Below are positions 51,363 to 61,300 of a stretch of DNA of 64,000 nucleotides, piece by piece. The DNA comes from Massilia kyonggiensis (GTDB lineage Bacteria > Pseudomonadota > Gammaproteobacteria > Burkholderiales > Burkholderiaceae_D). The number at the start of each line of letters is the position of its first letter. Position 1 is the stretch's first letter. The notes under the pieces were generated by a model. It was not told the DNA's origin, searched no databases, and was given only the letters and a program-made list of their open reading frames with translations. The DNA lies in assembly GCF_024756235.1 (NCBI RefSeq), contig NZ_JANUGY010000017.1, positions 33,050 to 97,049 on the forward strand, given 5' to 3'. The position numbers and the translations under genes were made by a program.

Positions 51363-53728
51363 CAGATGTCGGCCTTCAGGGTGAAGAAGCCCATGCGGGG
51401 CGGGATCGGATACGTCGCGTAGCTGCCGCTCGCCTGGCCCACGACCGGCTGCAGCGGGCCTTCGCGGTTCAGCAGATTGGTCACGCTGATCGACCAGCGC
51501 AGATTTTTCGCGCACGCCGTCGACAGCGGCACTTTACCCGAGACCGAGAGCCCCATCAGGAAGTAGCCCGGCACGTCGAGGTCGTTCGTGTAGGTGGCGT
51601 AGCGCTTGCCGACGTAATCGCCCGACAGCTGCGTCTCGACGTCGCCGAACTTCGCGGTGGCGATGAACTTGTTCATCCATTCGGGCGTGTTGGGCACGGT
51701 CTTTCCGGCCGTCGGGACGAGCGTCGTGCCGGACAGGTAGCTGTCCTTGTACTTCGAGCGGTTGTACGAGATGCCGTCGTAGAACGAGAATGCGCGGCCG
51801 AAGTGGAACGTGCCCGCGACGTCGACGCCATCCGTCTTGACCGTGCCGACGTTCGACAGGATCGTCGTGCCGCCCGCGAACGACGTGATGATCGGGTTCG
51901 AGCTGATGGCCAGCTGGCGGTCGCGGAAGGTCACGTGGTACAGCGCGACCTGGCCGTCGAACGCGGTGAGCGGGCCGAGGTCCAGGTTGCGCGAATCGCG
52001 CAGGCCCGCCTCAACCGTCACCGACGTCTCCGGCTTCGCGTGCGCCTTGAAATAATCGAACGCGGCCTGCGACGACAGGCTCCACGGCGAATTCCCGCCG
52101 CCGCCATATGTCACGTACTGGCGCATGTTCTTCGCGATGTTGGCGAACAGCTGGTCGGTCGGCGACACGTCCCAGCGCGCGCCGATCTGCGGCAGGAACC
52201 ATTTTTTCGTATCGATCTTCCCTTCCGGCAGACCGCCCGTCGCCGTGCTGCTGATCGCGGCCGGCAGCTGGTTCACGGGGAAGCGGCCTTCGGCGAACTG
52301 CAGGCTCGATTTGAAGCCGCCCAGCAGCGTGACGTCCGGCCACAGCTTCCATTCGTCCTGCAGGTACAGCTGCACGACCTTGTTGTCGATGTCGCTGCCG
52401 TACTGCGTGATCAAGGGATTGCTGGGCCGCTCGTACGGCGTGCTCGGATTGTTCACGTCGAGCGCATACCAGCGGCGGTACGCGCCAGAGTTGTTGTGCT
52501 CGAACCAGAGGCCGCCCTGCACGAGATGGTCGCCGAGATCCCAGCGCACATTCGACAGCCAGCCCTGGCGGTTGATCTTGTATTCCGTCGTGCGCGTGGC
52601 GTAGCCCGAATTGCCGAAGATCGTCTTGAGATCCTGGTTCGGGAAGTAGACCTTGAAGAGACCGGGCAGGCCGGCTTGCTGGATGGGACCGGCGACGACA
52701 CCGACGCCATCGTTGTGGTGGAAGTAGTACTGGTTCGACCACGTCAGGTTGTCGGTCAGGTACGCCTCGTATTTCGCATACGCCAGCTTGTCCGTGCGCT
52801 GGGCGTCGCTGTAGTAATTGCGGAAGTTCTCCTTGGCGCCCTTGTTTTCCTGCGAATCCAGGTAGGCGAGGGCGCCGGCGAAGTCCGGGTACAGGAAGGG
52901 ACGCGTGTACGGCGACGGCGTACCGGCCTTGTGCAGGGTCGAGTCTTCGTTCGGCTCCGTCTTGTCGGACCAGTCGACGAAGACCGTCAGCTTGCCGGCA
53001 TCGCCCTGGTGCACGAATTTCGCGTTGACCTGGTCGTTGCTCTGGCGGCCATTGAAATCCCAGGCTTTCGCTTCGTGGTGCAGTCCGGACAAATAAAAGC
53101 TGTTGCCGCTACCGAGGTCGCCGGAATCGAAGCGGATGAACGTGCGGGTGGTGCCGTGGCTGCCCAGCGTCTGCTGCACGTGGATGTTGCGGCTGGCGGA
53201 CGGGTCGCGCGAATACGTCTCGATGGTGCCGCCCAGGTTGCTCGTGGACGGCGTGCCGAGGTCGCCCGCGCCGGTCGACAGCACGACGTTCTTGACGTTC
53301 TCGCTGGTGAGCGCGCGCTGCGGCGCGAGGCCGTTGTAGTTGCCGTACTGCTGGTCGCCGAGCGGCACACCATCCATCGTGTAGCCCAGTTGCTGGCCGT
53401 TGAAGCCGTGGATGAACAGCGACAGGTTCTGCTCGTTGTTGCCCCACGGGTCGGCCGTCTGGAAGCTCACGCCCGGCAGCGACTGCAGCGCCTTCAGCGG
53501 ATTCACGCCCGGCAGCACCTTCTGCATTTCCGCGCCGGACAGGGCGACCGACGAGCGCGTCTTGCGCGTCGAGATCTCCACCGTGGCGATGGCGCCGGTG
53601 GGTGTCGTGTCCTGGATGCCGGGGGCTGCGGGCACGTCGTCGGCCGGGGCTGCGTGGGCCAGCGATGCGCACAGCGTGGCGGCGGCGATGGCGATCAGGG
53701 AAGGAGCGAAGTGAACGGTACGAGTCAT
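51362..53728 (-). CDS. TonB-dependent receptor of a phosphate-controlled operon
   Basis: The 788-residue receptor has a signal peptide ending CASLAHAAP, a TonB-box-like ATVEISTRKT, a plug domain (LKALQSLPGVSFQTADPWG, GYTMDGVPLGDQQYGNYNG) and a barrel ending MGFFTLKADI. It probably takes up a phosphorylated compound such as a glycerophosphodiester or phospholipid head-group conjugate. The evidence is its coupling to the phosphodiesterase gene and the Pho box 50 bases upstream. The substrate is not read from the sequence itself. Confidence 0.92.
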   Translation of the reverse strand: MTRTVHFAPSLIAIAAATLCASLAHAAPADDVPAAPGIQDTTPTGAIATVEISTRKTRSSVALSGAEMQKVLPGVNPLKALQSLPGVSFQTADPWGNNEQNLSLFIHGFNGQQLGYTMDGVPLGDQQYGNYNGLAPQRALTSENVKNVVLSTGAGDLGTPSTSNLGGTIETYSRDPSASRNIHVQQTLGSHGTTRTFIRFDSGDLGSGNSFYLSGLHHEAKAWDFNGRQSNDQVNAKFVHQGDAGKLTVFVDWSDKTEPNEDSTLHKAGTPSPYTRPFLYPDFAGALAYLDSQENKGAKENFRNYYSDAQRTDKLAYAKYEAYLTDNLTWSNQYYFHHNDGVGVVAGPIQQAGLPGLFKVYFPNQDLKTIFGNSGYATRTTEYKINRQGWLSNVRWDLGDHLVQGGLWFEHNNSGAYRRWYALDVNNPSTPYERPSNPLITQYGSDIDNKVVQLYLQDEWKLWPDVTLLGGFKSSLQFAEGRFPVNQLPAAISSTATGGLPEGKIDTKKWFLPQIGARWDVSPTDQLFANIAKNMRQYVTYGGGGNSPWSLSSQAAFDYFKAHAKPETSVTVEAGLRDSRNLDLGPLTAFDGQVALYHVTFRDRQLAISSNPIITSFAGGTTILSNVGTVKTDGVDVAGTFHFGRAFSFYDGISYNRSKYKDSYLSGTTLVPTAGKTVPNTPEWMNKFIATAKFGDVETQLSGDYVGKRYATYTNDLDVPGYFLMGLSVSGKVPLSTACAKNLRWSISVTNLLNREGPLQPVVGQASGSYATYPIPPRMGFFTLKADI

Positions 53729-53777
53729 CAGTGAACTGCCGGAAGGTTAAAAGTGGTCGGCAGATTAACTTTGTGGC

Positions 53778-53817
53778 ATGACGACGCGATGACGGTCGCG
53801 TGACCGCTTGATGACGT
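53778..53817 (-). promoter_or_regulatory. Pho box with four direct half-sites
   Basis: Read towards the receptor, four 7-base units (ACGTCAT, CGGTCAC, CCGTCAT, TCGTCAT) recur with exact 11-base period, each matching the PhoB half-site CTGTCAT at five positions or more. The GTCAT/GTCAC cores are at 53811-53815, 53800-53804, 53789-53793 and 53778-53782 on the complement. It ends 50 bases before the receptor start, a normal position for PhoB activation. Confidence 0.8.
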
Positions 53818-53924
53818 TTTTTGCACAGTCGCCTGATCGCAAGCGCACATCGCTTTGCGCTTGCACATCGGTCTGCCTCATCTAAGCTGATCCGGGTCAA
53901 ACCTATAAAACAATCGGAGACTCC

Positions 53925-55136
53925 ATGACCATCCTGATCAGGGCAAGGCATCTTGCCGGCATCCTCATTGGCTTTATCGGCACGAGCGCCTTCGCGGCGG
54001 TCGTCGCGCTCCCCAAGTACAACGTCAGCGTGAACGAGGTGTCGGTGTCCGGCTTTTCGTCCGGCGCCAACATGGCGGCGCAGATGCATTTCGCGTATTC
54101 GAAGACAGTGAAAAAGGGCGCGGGCATCATCGCTGGCGGGCCGGTCTACTGCTCGCAGGGGAATGTCGCGATCTCGGTCGGCCCGTGCATGGCGAATACC
54201 GGCTCGCGCAATCTGCCGTATCTGATTTCGGTGGTGAATACGTGGTCGGGCAATGGCTATATCGACCCGACCAGTAATATGGCCGCGTCGAAGGTGTATC
54301 TGCTGTCGGGAACGATCGATTCCACGGTGCGCCAGCCCGTCATGGACGACCTCAGGACGATGTACGGTTCGTACCTCCCGGCCGCCAATATCTACTACAA
54401 GAACAATCTCGCGGCCGAGCATTCGATCCCGACGGATTTCTTCGGCAACGGCTGCGCCATCAACGGCAGCCCCTACGTCAACAACTGCAATTTCGATACG
54501 GCGGGCGAAATCCTGAAATGGATTTACGGGCCGCTGAATCCCAAGAATACAGGTACGTTGAGCGGCAGCTTCATCAACTTCGACCAGTCTGTCTTTTGGG
54601 GCAATTTCAATCCGAATTTTTACAGCATGGCCAGTAGCGGCTACGCCTACGTGCCGGCCAGCTGCGCCGCAGGGCAGTCGTGCCGGCTGCACGTGGCGTT
54701 CCACGGCTGCCTGCAAAGTGCATCCGTCGTCGGCACGGCGTTTTACCAGAATGCCGGCTATAACCGCTGGGCAGATACGAACAACATCGTCGTGCTGTAT
54801 CCGCAAACGATCGTCACCGCGAACAATCCGGGCGGATGCTGGGACTGGTGGGGTTACGAGGACGTGAATTTCCCGGCCAAGAGCGGCGGGCAGATGGTCG
54901 CCATCAAGACCATGATCGACAAGGTCGTTAGCGGCAACGCAGCGGCGCCGTTTACGTGCAGTCACTGGTATGCCAGCAATGTGTCGCACGTGTCGGCCGG
55001 CCGGGCGTATATCGGTGCGGATGGGCAGGTGTATGCGAAGAATTCGAACCAGTATCTGGGGTATTACATGGTGACGGCTTATACGGATGTGAGGCAGACG
55101 TCGGCGGGGTATTACGCGTATGGGAGTTGTTCCTGA
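53925..55136 (+). CDS. Extracellular short-chain-length PHB depolymerase
   Basis: The enzyme degrades poly(3-hydroxybutyrate) outside the cell. The 403-residue protein has a signal peptide (cleavage near SAFAAV). It has the type 2 catalytic layout with the lipase box GFSSG (Ser45) close to the N-terminus and the family segments LHVAFHGCLQSA and NNPGGCWDWWGYEDVNF further on. Residues about 343-403 form a separate Tyr/Ser-rich tail (SAGRAYIGADGQVYAKNSNQ) that may bind polymer. GGAGA precedes the ATG. Base composition is lower in GC than the flanks, hinting at different ancestry. Confidence 0.92.
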   Translation: MTILIRARHLAGILIGFIGTSAFAAVVALPKYNVSVNEVSVSGFSSGANMAAQMHFAYSKTVKKGAGIIAGGPVYCSQGNVAISVGPCMANTGSRNLPYLISVVNTWSGNGYIDPTSNMAASKVYLLSGTIDSTVRQPVMDDLRTMYGSYLPAANIYYKNNLAAEHSIPTDFFGNGCAINGSPYVNNCNFDTAGEILKWIYGPLNPKNTGTLSGSFINFDQSVFWGNFNPNFYSMASSGYAYVPASCAAGQSCRLHVAFHGCLQSASVVGTAFYQNAGYNRWADTNNIVVLYPQTIVTANNPGGCWDWWGYEDVNFPAKSGGQMVAIKTMIDKVVSGNAAAPFTCSHWYASNVSHVSAGRAYIGADGQVYAKNSNQYLGYYMVTAYTDVRQTSAGYYAYGSCS

Positions 55137-55352
55137 GAGATTTTAGTTGCCCTGCATGGTCTGAATCATCCGCAAAACATGATTTGGGCCCTTATTTTTG
55201 CGATTAATTTGCATCTTTATGTAACAGGCTTTACGAGGTGTAAAGCGTGGTCCCGCACGATTCAGCTCAGCTATGATGGCGCCCCGCTCAGCTGTATCGA
55301 CAACTTTGTTGCTTGATTGACACTGGGCAACATTGAATGGCTGGGCTTGCAC

Positions 55353-56498
55353 ATGAAAGAAACGGGAGCATCCGGACCGAACGCGACGGTCCAAAAACAG
55401 TTTGGTTTGATCAACCTCTTGAAAGCCGGCGCGGCGCAACTGATCGTCCTGCACCATCTCGCTTTCTACGGCCCGATGGCCGACGCCGCGCGGCCGCTGA
55501 TGCCGCCGATTATCGACTGGCTCGACCAGTACGGCCGCATCGCCGTCCAGGCCTTCCTCGTCATCAGCGGCTTCCTCGTCGCGAAATCGCTGTCGCCGTC
55601 CGGCATGCCCGGCATCGGCAACCCGCTGGGCACGATCTGGCGCCGCTACATCAAGCTGGCACCGCCGTTTATCGTGGCCATGCTACTGGCGATCGGCGCC
55701 TCCGCGCTCGCGCGCACGTGGATGGTTCACGATTCGATCTCGGCCCCACCGAACATGTCACAGCTGGCGGCGCACGTCCTGCTGCTGCACAGCGTGCTGG
55801 GCTATGAATCGCTGTCCGCCGGCGCCTGGTATGTCGCCATCGATTTCCAGCTGTATGCGCTGGTCACTTGCCTGCTGTGGCTGGGCGGACGCATCGCCGG
55901 CAACCGTGCGATGCCCTGGCTGATGCCCCTGCTGGTGACCTTGGGCGTAAGCATCTCGCTGCTGTATTTCAACCGCGACGCCGATTTCGACGTATGGGCG
56001 CCGTACTTTTTCGGCAGCTATGGCCTGGGCATCCTGGCATGGTGGGCGAGCGATCCGCGCCGGCCGTTCGCCGCGACGTTCTCCCTGCTCTTGATGATGG
56101 TGGTGCCGGCCGTGCTGGCGCTGGAACTGGACTTCCGGATCCGCATCGCGGTGGCGTCCGTCGTGGCATGCTTCCTGTGCCTGTATGGCCGCACGAGGCT
56201 GAGCACGTATGCGAGCTCGGGCTGGGCGCTCATCAATTACCTGGGCAAGATCTCGTATTCGATTTTTCTCGTGCACTTTCCGGTGTGCCTCGTCGTGAAC
56301 GCGGCGTTCACGCGGTTCGTGCCGGACGATGCCTATCTGCAAGGTGCAGGCGTCGTGTGGGCGTGGGCGGCCAGCGTGGCGTCCGGGGCGCTGTTCCATC
56401 ACTGGGTCGAGGCGCCGCTGGGCCGCTTCCTGGCCGGGTTGGCGAAGCCGGTGGCGGTGCGGACATTCGGCGCCAAGCCCGTGAGATTGCGCGGCTGA
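55353..56498 (+). CDS. Membrane acyltransferase (OafA/YrhL family)
   Basis: The 381-residue protein has about ten membrane helices and the acyltransferase-3 features: LKAGAAQLIVLHHLAFYGP with the conserved His, GRIAVQAFLVISGFLVAKSL, WRRYIKLAPPFIVAM, and the late SYSIFLVHFPVCLVVNAAF. Such enzymes O-acylate surface polysaccharides or lipids. The ATG at 55353 is chosen; a TTG at 55317 is an alternative and neither has a strong ribosome binding site. No partner gene for glycan synthesis is adjacent. Confidence 0.88.
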   Translation: MKETGASGPNATVQKQFGLINLLKAGAAQLIVLHHLAFYGPMADAARPLMPPIIDWLDQYGRIAVQAFLVISGFLVAKSLSPSGMPGIGNPLGTIWRRYIKLAPPFIVAMLLAIGASALARTWMVHDSISAPPNMSQLAAHVLLLHSVLGYESLSAGAWYVAIDFQLYALVTCLLWLGGRIAGNRAMPWLMPLLVTLGVSISLLYFNRDADFDVWAPYFFGSYGLGILAWWASDPRRPFAATFSLLLMMVVPAVLALELDFRIRIAVASVVACFLCLYGRTRLSTYASSGWALINYLGKISYSIFLVHFPVCLVVNAAFTRFVPDDAYLQGAGVVWAWAASVASGALFHHWVEAPLGRFLAGLAKPVAVRTFGAKPVRLRG

Positions 56499-56571
56499 AG
56501 TCGAAGTCAGCACACGATTGCTGACTTTTATTTGTGTTCAAGCTACGCTGTCACTACGAAACGAAGGTGAC

Positions 56572-57141
56572 ATGATGAACACGCAAATCCTGGCACTCGA
56601 TATCGCAGGCAACCCGTTCGACTGGATCGCGCCAGAGGACGCTATCCTGTACTACGCACTCGGCAAAGTGGCCTGGGAACTGGGCGGGCGCGAATTCGTT
56701 TTCCGCGGCGGCTATTCCCGTTCGGGCGTGCAGTCGAAAATCGCGGTCAAGCCGATCATTGCCATCGCCGGCAGCGAGATCATGACGCGCATGTTCAGGA
56801 CGGGACTGCCGCTCACCAACCAGAACGACCTGCTCTTCAAGCGCGACCGCTATACCTGCGCGTATTGCGGCAACCGCTTCGCGCACAAGGAACTGTCGCG
56901 CGACCATATTTTGCCAAGGTCGCGCGGCGGCAAGGACACGTGGATGAATTGCGTGACCGCCTGCAAGCGCTGCAACCAGGAGAAGGGCAATCTGCTGGTG
57001 GAGCAATTCCGGCCGCTGATCTACGTGCCGTATGTGCCGTGTCGGGCGGAGCATTATCTGTTGAGTGGGCGGAATATTCTTGCTGATCAGCATGATTATT
57101 TAGCCGCGCAGTTGCCGAAGCATAGCCGGCTGTTGAATTGA
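56572..57141 (+). CDS. HNH endonuclease
   Basis: The 189-residue protein has the HNH fold in the C-terminal half: CAYCGNRFAHKELSRDHILP, then GGKDTWMNCVTACKRCNQEK, with the zinc-binding CxxC pairs and the catalytic His in RDHILP. The N-terminal 90 residues match similar proteins widespread in Burkholderiales. AAGGTG precedes the ATG at 56572; the next codon is also ATG. It converges with the Wadjet operon, ending 35 bases from the jetD stop. It could be an accessory nuclease or an unrelated neighbour. Confidence 0.88.
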   Translation: MMNTQILALDIAGNPFDWIAPEDAILYYALGKVAWELGGREFVFRGGYSRSGVQSKIAVKPIIAIAGSEIMTRMFRTGLPLTNQNDLLFKRDRYTCAYCGNRFAHKELSRDHILPRSRGGKDTWMNCVTACKRCNQEKGNLLVEQFRPLIYVPYVPCRAEHYLLSGRNILADQHDYLAAQLPKHSRLLN

Positions 57142-57176
57142 CGGTGCTGTCCACGACTCGCCGAGGCAGGTGCGCT

Positions 57177-58382
57177 TCACATCGCACCGCCATGCCCGCC
57201 GCAGGAACGAAACTTGTCTGGCCGCGCTATCGTATCGACAAGCACTGGCCACGCGATATCCCATGAAATGCGTTCCTGCTCGAGTCGTATCGCGGGACCG
57301 AGCGTATGCCGCTTGAGTGCGCGATACACGGCCTGCTCGCCGGGTTCGAGATGTGGTAATTCTTCCGCAGCGTGCTGACTCGCTTCGCTGCTCCACAAGG
57401 TGCGGTGGGACAACAACGTCGTCTCGTCCATCAGGATCGAGCGCATTGCGGGCAGCTTCGCGCGCAAAAGGCTCAGGATGGCAAAACCATGTGTATCGAT
57501 ATCTCCCCAGTAAATGCACGCCGCTCCCCGTAGCCATGCGAGCCGGGCGAGAAGGTCGACGCCATAGCCCAGGGCCATGAAGGCCACGGTGCCGGGAAGT
57601 TCTCCCAGCGCGATGCCGGTCTGCAGGTTCTCGACGATGACGACGTGTCGTGGCGCGATGTCCAGCCGCTCCAGCTCGTCAATGGACACCGTAAGGTCCG
57701 CGAGTCCACCCACGCGCGCGCGTAACGCCGGGTCGAGCAAGCGCATGCGCACCCGTGGCGGTGGCCGACGCAGGCCGCACAAGGTATGGAAATCGCCGGG
57801 GATGTCGGTGCGGCCCGTGATTCTGCACAGCAGGTCGCCGAGCACGGCCGTGCGTGCTTCGATCCACTTCGTGTCGAGGCCCGGGATAGGCAGCTGGCGC
57901 AGATACAGGCCAGAGTCGGGATGCCGCTCGAGCCAGTCCAGAGTGGTCGTCAATCGATCGAAATCAGAATCGGGATAATCGGCAAGCACGTTGAACAGCC
58001 GGTCCAGGCCGCCGGTCAACACGGGCCAACGCCGGACCAGGACGTCCTGGCGGCGGCAAGCCCGGTTCCAGCGCTCCGCCTCGTCCAGCCAGGCTGCCAC
58101 GTCGCCCGGGCCGTCGAGGCGCAGCAGTTCCGGTACGCGCTGCGTACCCAACGTGCGCCACTGGCGCTCGGTCCACTGTAGCGAGCCCGCACCGCTCCAC
58201 GATTGCCATGCCCTCACCCAGGCGAGGGCCGCGTCCAGCCGGCCCTTCGCCGCCTGCTCGGTGGGAATGCCCAGGGAAATCGTCAATGGCCAGTCGTCGC
58301 CTTCCGGCGCGGCAAACCAGTCGCGATGACGGTTGTCGAAGCGGCGCCGCAGCAGCGCGCGCACGTCAGCCGGCAGTTTCAA
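57177..58382 (-). CDS. jetD: Wadjet nuclease subunit JetD
   Basis: JetD is the topoisomerase-VI-like (Toprim) nuclease of Wadjet that cuts plasmid DNA captured by the JetABC motor. The 401-residue protein has an N-terminal DUF3322-type region and a C-terminal DUF2220 Toprim domain. The latter carries the conserved Glu251 in HVVIVENLQTG and the Asp294/Asp296 pair in YWGDIDTHGF, so the active site looks intact. It starts with TTG at 58382 behind an AGGGGG site and overlaps jetC by 17 bases. Length is normal for type I systems. Confidence 0.95.
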   Translation of the reverse strand: MKLPADVRALLRRRFDNRHRDWFAAPEGDDWPLTISLGIPTEQAAKGRLDAALAWVRAWQSWSGAGSLQWTERQWRTLGTQRVPELLRLDGPGDVAAWLDEAERWNRACRRQDVLVRRWPVLTGGLDRLFNVLADYPDSDFDRLTTTLDWLERHPDSGLYLRQLPIPGLDTKWIEARTAVLGDLLCRITGRTDIPGDFHTLCGLRRPPPRVRMRLLDPALRARVGGLADLTVSIDELERLDIAPRHVVIVENLQTGIALGELPGTVAFMALGYGVDLLARLAWLRGAACIYWGDIDTHGFAILSLLRAKLPAMRSILMDETTLLSHRTLWSSEASQHAAEELPHLEPGEQAVYRALKRHTLGPAIRLEQERISWDIAWPVLVDTIARPDKFRSCGGHGGAM

Positions 58383-61300
58383 GCGTGTCCCCCTCGGGCA
58401 GTCGTTCCTCCAGCTTGAGGCGCCGGCGTTCGTCGTCGTATTCGATCAGCAGTACGCTCGATGCCTTGCGTTCCCGGATATCGACGAAACACGCGCCGCC
58501 GATGAAGGGTTCCAGCGTCATCACCGATTTGAGCGGTGTGGCGACGATCATCTGGAAACCGAAGTTCGCGAAGATGTTCATGGCCAGGGCGGTGAATTCG
58601 TTGTCCGCCTTGTCGAACGCCTCGTCGAGCACGACGGGGGCATAGCGTGGGATGCCGGTGTCGTTGCCGCCGAGCTGGTAGCGCAGGGCCGCCGCCAGCA
58701 CCGTCGTGGCCAGCTTCTGCCTTTGGCCGCCGGACAGGCCGGCGCCACTCTGGTGCACTTGCACTTCCTGGCCGTCCGCGTCGAACTCCCGGCCGATGAA
58801 TTCCACGTGCTGGCGCACGTCGAGGACCGCCTCGCGCCAGCGGCGATGTTCCGGTTCCTGGCTGGCCAACCGGTTGACGATGCGCCGCAAGTCGATGAAG
58901 CGGGCCTCGGCAAATTCGCGGTCGTCGCTCCACGCATGCTTGAGGGCGGAGGTGATGTCCTGTTTGAACTGCTGCACCTCGGGCAACTGTCGATCTTTCG
59001 GCTGAATGTGCAGGTAGGTGCGCTGGTGCTCGCCACTATTGAAGGGCACTTGCCGTAGACTGTCGTTGACCAGTTCCATGCGGGCCAGGATCGCCTTGCG
59101 TCCGTCGTTCAGGTAACTGGACAATGCCGCCAGGTTTTGGTGGCTCTGGTTTTGGAGCAAATCAAAGAAGCGCTGTTCGTGCGCCGGCAACCCGTCCGAT
59201 TCGAGGCGGGCGAGCTTGCGGAAGAAATCCGGTGCCGCCGCCAGACGCGCATCGAGGCCGTCCGCATCGGCACGCCAGGTGTTGATGAAGATGGCGAACT
59301 GGGCTTCCACGAACTTTTCGCCCTGCGCCAGCTCGCTGTCGATCACACGGATCTCGTCATGCAACGCTTTGCCGACGGCGCGGTCGGCATTGTCCACGTC
59401 CTTCAACCGCAACGTGCCGTTCCACGCGGCATACCGCTGCGCCAGGCCCGATTGCTGGTGCGGCGTCAACGCGACGATGGACGGGTCGTCCCGCAGCACC
59501 GCCAACTGCGCTTCCTGTTCCGCGCACAATTTTTGGCGCGACCGTTGCTCCACGAGCTCGTCGTTCAGGGTATCGCGCGCTTCCCGTACAAGGTCTTCCT
59601 GCTGGCGCAGGCGTTCTTCGATGCGCTGCAGGTCCGCGTTTCCCGTCTGCAGGGCGTCGAGCTGGCGCTGGATGGCGGCGATACGGTCCGCCAGCGGCAA
59701 GACGTCGATTTCCTGCCATTGCAGGTTGGCCAGGGTTTGGCATTGCAGCAGGCGCGTGGCGCGGGCTTGACGCTGTCCCCGCAATACGCGCAATTGGGCT
59801 TCGAGCCGCGCTTCGCGCTCCCGCAATTGTCGAGACTCCTCCTCGTACAGGGCGAGCTTGGCGCGGTTGTCGAAGCCGAGCACCCAGTATTGCCGCGCAT
59901 CCACGCTGGTGCGGTCGTCCTTTTCGTGGCGCGAACGGTTGTGCCTGACTTGGCCTTCGCGCGTGAGTGCGCGCTCGCGCGCGGCCCGGAATGCGCGCAG
60001 CGATTCGACGCAATCGTAGTCGAAGCGTTGCCGCAGCTCGTTCCGCAGCCAGCCGGAAAAGCCATCTTCCTTCACGTTCAGCTTCAGCACCAGCGATTGC
60101 GCCTGCAACGGCCGCGCCGGCTGCTCGCCGCGCACCGTGCGGTAATAGACCAGCTTGCGCCCCAGGTCGGTGTCGTTGACGTAAGCAGATACGGCGGCGT
60201 ACTGGTCTTCCTGTACGAGGATCGACAGTGCGAATCCATGCAGCACGCGCTCGGCCGCACCACGCCATGTACTTTCTTCGGGCTTGACTTCAATCAGTTC
60301 GCCGACGAAAGGCAACGCGGCTTCCGCCACGCCGATAGACTCGGCGATCTGGCGCCGCAATTCCAGCATCGGTGCCGGAATGTTCGATGGCTGGCGCCGC
60401 AGCGACGCGAGTTCATGGTCGACGACGGCGCGCCGCGACCGGACCTCGGTCGCTTCGCGGTCCAGTGCCAGCAGGGCGTCCTGCTGGAGGTCGTCATGTT
60501 GCCAGTCCTCGATTTCCTGGCGCGCCATGCTGAGCAATTCAGCAAAACCCTGCGGATTCGGCCGCAAGTCCCAGCCGAGCGCCTTGCACGCTTCCACTGC
60601 CTGATGGCGCTTGCGCATGCGCTCTTCACGCTGCGTTTTCAGTGTCTCGATCTCGTTATTAAAAAATTCAATTTGCGCGCCGCCCGCTTCGCGCCGTTGA
60701 CGTTCCAGGTCGCGCAACGCTGCGCTGCGATTGTCGAGCACGTTCTGGCGACGCTGGACGTTGCCCGCCAGGCCCTCCAATTCGATCCCGAGCGCGGTAA
60801 TGTGCTCGGCCAGCAGCGTCATGCGGAGGCGTTCACGATAGCTGTGCATGCCCGCTACAAGTTCCTGCAGGCCATTACGTTTCAGCTCGAGCGTCGCCAT
60901 GTGCTGGTGCCGGCTGCGCGCTGGGGCCAATATCCGTACCTGTTCACGCGCCGTCACGACTGCCTGGTGCGCGGCGTGCAGTTCTCCGAACTCGCTGACC
61001 AGGCGATCTGCAACCTCGAAGGTTTCCGGCTTGTCCAGCATGAAGTCGCGCAGGAACGCATTCAGGTCGCCGACGTTCTTGGCCGATTGGGTCTTGTGCA
61101 ACAGGCGTAACGCCATCTCGCTGTCGATGCCTAGCAGGCGGCAGAAGCGTTCGCAATACGGCCTGAACTCGTCGCGCGCGAACGCATCCGGCAGCGTTTG
61201 CTTCAGCTTGCGCACGTCAAAATTGTTGCTGCCAAAATCCTGCAATTCACGCAGATCGAAGGGCCGCTCGAGGACGAGAAAATACGACTTCACGTCGCGG

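Noticed and set aside
51287..53734. An 815-codon rightward frame opposite the phosphate-controlled TonB receptor
   Set aside because: Valine/arginine-rich shadow with no motif; the leftward receptor is well supported.
56572..58382. HNH endonuclease as a fifth Wadjet component
   Set aside because: It is convergent with the operon, and similar HNH proteins are widespread in the order without Wadjet, so a link is not supported by sequence.
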